DNA of 64,000 bases. It comes from Auriscalpium vulgare. Taxonomy: Eukaryota > Basidiomycota > Agaricomycetes > Russulales > Auriscalpiaceae. Shown here one piece after another: positions 63,135 to 64,000 of this stretch; the stretch's first letter is position 1, and the number at the start of each line of letters is the position of its first letter. The stretch is from assembly GCA_019915015.1 (NCBI GenBank), contig JAHBBC010000047.1:1-64000 (forward strand). The letters are read 5' to 3'. The notes beneath the pieces were generated by a model. That model was given only the letters and a program-made list of their open reading frames with translations, made no database searches and was not told the DNA's origin. Both the position numbers and the translations under genes were made by a program.

Positions 63135-64000
63135 GCTTCATGAAGAACTGACTCGCTGTCCCCGACAGGAAATTCTTAATCAACTTGACCGCCAGCTGGT
63201 CATCGAGCTCATACAGCTCGGTCCAAGTCTCAAATTCATAGCAGAATTGGTCCAACGTGTCCAGGTCTGGAGTACCTTCATACGTCGCTGGCGTCTTGAC
63301 TTGTATTCCTTTCAGCGCCGTCTTCGCCTTACGCGCTCGTCGTTTGGCCTCTTTCTTGGCCTTGCGGCTCTTCTTCTTCTTTTTCCGATGGCCCTCGCTC
63401 GAGTCGCTAGAGCTCGACGAGTCCGACGATGAAGATGAAGGTGGTGGCGACGGCGGCGGTGGTGTCCTGTCCCCAGGTGCGGGACTCGAAGCTCGACTAC
63501 TGTCCGACTCCGTTGGCCCGTTGTAACTGCTGTCATCAGACGAACTGTTGTCCTCCGAGACTACACTCAATTTTCGTCCGAACGTCTGCCTCGCAGGCGG
63601 TTTATGGAACCAAGTACCATCCGGCACCTGCGACTCTTCGCGGACATACTTGTTCGCCGGACGCTGGTTAAAGCGAGGCACCGAATCTTGCGGTCTCGGC
63701 AGTGTCGCCGCAGGCGCCTTCGAGAAATCGCGTATAAACGAAAGGTATTCTGGTCCGCGCTCCTGCGGATCCACTTTCTTACCCTTTCGCTTTTTAGTGC
63801 GATACGAATCGGTACTCGCGTTAGACCTGGGCTCAGATTTCATCGACTTGGTCGCCTTGGATTTGGAACCGGCGGCGCGTGCTGCGAGGGACGGACCAGC
63901 AGGGGGTTCTTCATCCTTCACTTCGACAATCACCGCCATCGACTGCAGCCTCGAGCGCCGTATGGCCTCCTCGAGCTGTGCTTCCTCCTCCGAGTCGCTC
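63079..64000 (-). CDS. Gag N-terminal part of the second gypsy, runs off the window
   Basis: Minus-strand frame that stays open to the window edge, upstream of the first internal ATG at 63939, so the true start lies outside. It has a Lys/Ser-rich head, a Ser/Asp/Pro low-complexity tract (SSSSSDSSSSSDSSE), a run of basic residues (HRKKKKKSRKAKKEAKRRA), and the start of the gag capsid domain (LDTLDQFCYEFETWTELYEL, GTASQFFMKHVAKR). At the last block a perfect 10-bp tandem duplication (63104-63123) throws the frame off for 15 codons to a stop, while the correct continuation is the adjacent frame that begins at 63134. Gag and pol would be a single frame without it. Confidence 0.85.
   Translation of the reverse strand, partial: SDSEEEAQLEEAIRRSRLQSMAVIVEVKDEEPPAGPSLAARAAGSKSKATKSMKSEPRSNASTDSYRTKKRKGKKVDPQERGPEYLSFIRDFSKAPAATLPRPQDSVPRFNQRPANKYVREESQVPDGTWFHKPPARQTFGRKLSVVSEDNSSSDDSSYNGPTESDSSRASSPAPGDRTPPPPSPPPSSSSSDSSSSSDSSEGHRKKKKKSRKAKKEAKRRARKAKTALKGIQVKTPATYEGTPDLDTLDQFCYEFETWTELYELDDQLAVKLIKNFLSGTASQFFMKHVAKRREATGRMDYPAYL
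63104..63123. repeat. 10-bp tandem duplication disrupting gag-pol
   Basis: CTTCCCGTCG occurs twice in direct succession on the plus strand. Removing one copy restores continuous coding between the gag and pol frames (KRRE-EWTIQ), so this is the inactivating indel. Confidence 0.85.

Overview
This window looks like a repeat-rich, transposon-dominated stretch of an Agaricomycete (mushroom-forming basidiomycete) nuclear genome. Evidence: genes are split by very short GT-AG introns (about 45-60 nt) with recognisable branch points; the flanking DNA is GC-rich; and the families present (KDZ transposase with a CxC2-type cysteine cluster, TET/JBP-like dioxygenases, Helitron helicase with a C-terminal cysteine-peptidase domain, a PCL-type cyclin, Ty3/gypsy and Ty1/copia elements) are typical of that group. 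I see no rRNA, tRNA, CRISPR or bacterial-style operon. Almost everything recognisable is mobile or mobile-associated; the only clear host-type gene is a broken cyclin copy.

Layout. 0-9 kb: an unassigned ORF, a five-exon cysteine-rich gene, a regulatory-looking spacer with CACGTG palindromes and a 15-bp minisatellite, half of a copia element (one LTR, primer-binding site, gag-protease), and a decayed member (A) of an accessory family. 9-16.6 kb: no convincing gene; a diverged duplicated block flanks a GC-rich tandem array of about 435-bp units. 16.6-25 kb: a seven-exon TET/JBP-like dioxygenase gene (+), a 43-bp minisatellite array rich in TAGTTCA motifs, then three minus-strand accessory genes (D, C, B). 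25-27.3 kb: an about 0.8-kb foldback hairpin and the cyclin pseudogene. 27.7-41.3 kb: a KDZ transposase gene (+), accessory genes H (+), E (-) and F (+). 41.6-49.1 kb: one uninterrupted 2,505-codon Helitron ORF, conspicuously A+T-rich. 49.2-51.7 kb: an LTR fragment and a second 2OG-Fe(II) dioxygenase-fold gene (-). 53.2-64 kb: two different Ty3/gypsy elements in tail-to-tail orientation, both mutated and joined at about 58.54 kb.

How the parts may work together (inference): the KDZ transposase, the two DSBH dioxygenase genes and genes A-F/H resemble a giant KDZ-type element, or nested set of them, with modified-base enzymology as cargo; linkage of fungal TET/JBP genes to KDZ transposons is established in the literature. 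Three Arg-to-TGA nonsense changes in the gypsy elements, each explicable as CGA to TGA, fit decay by deamination of methylated CpG, the substrate such dioxygenases would act on. Exon limits were read by eye from splice signals and frame continuity, so junctions are provisional.
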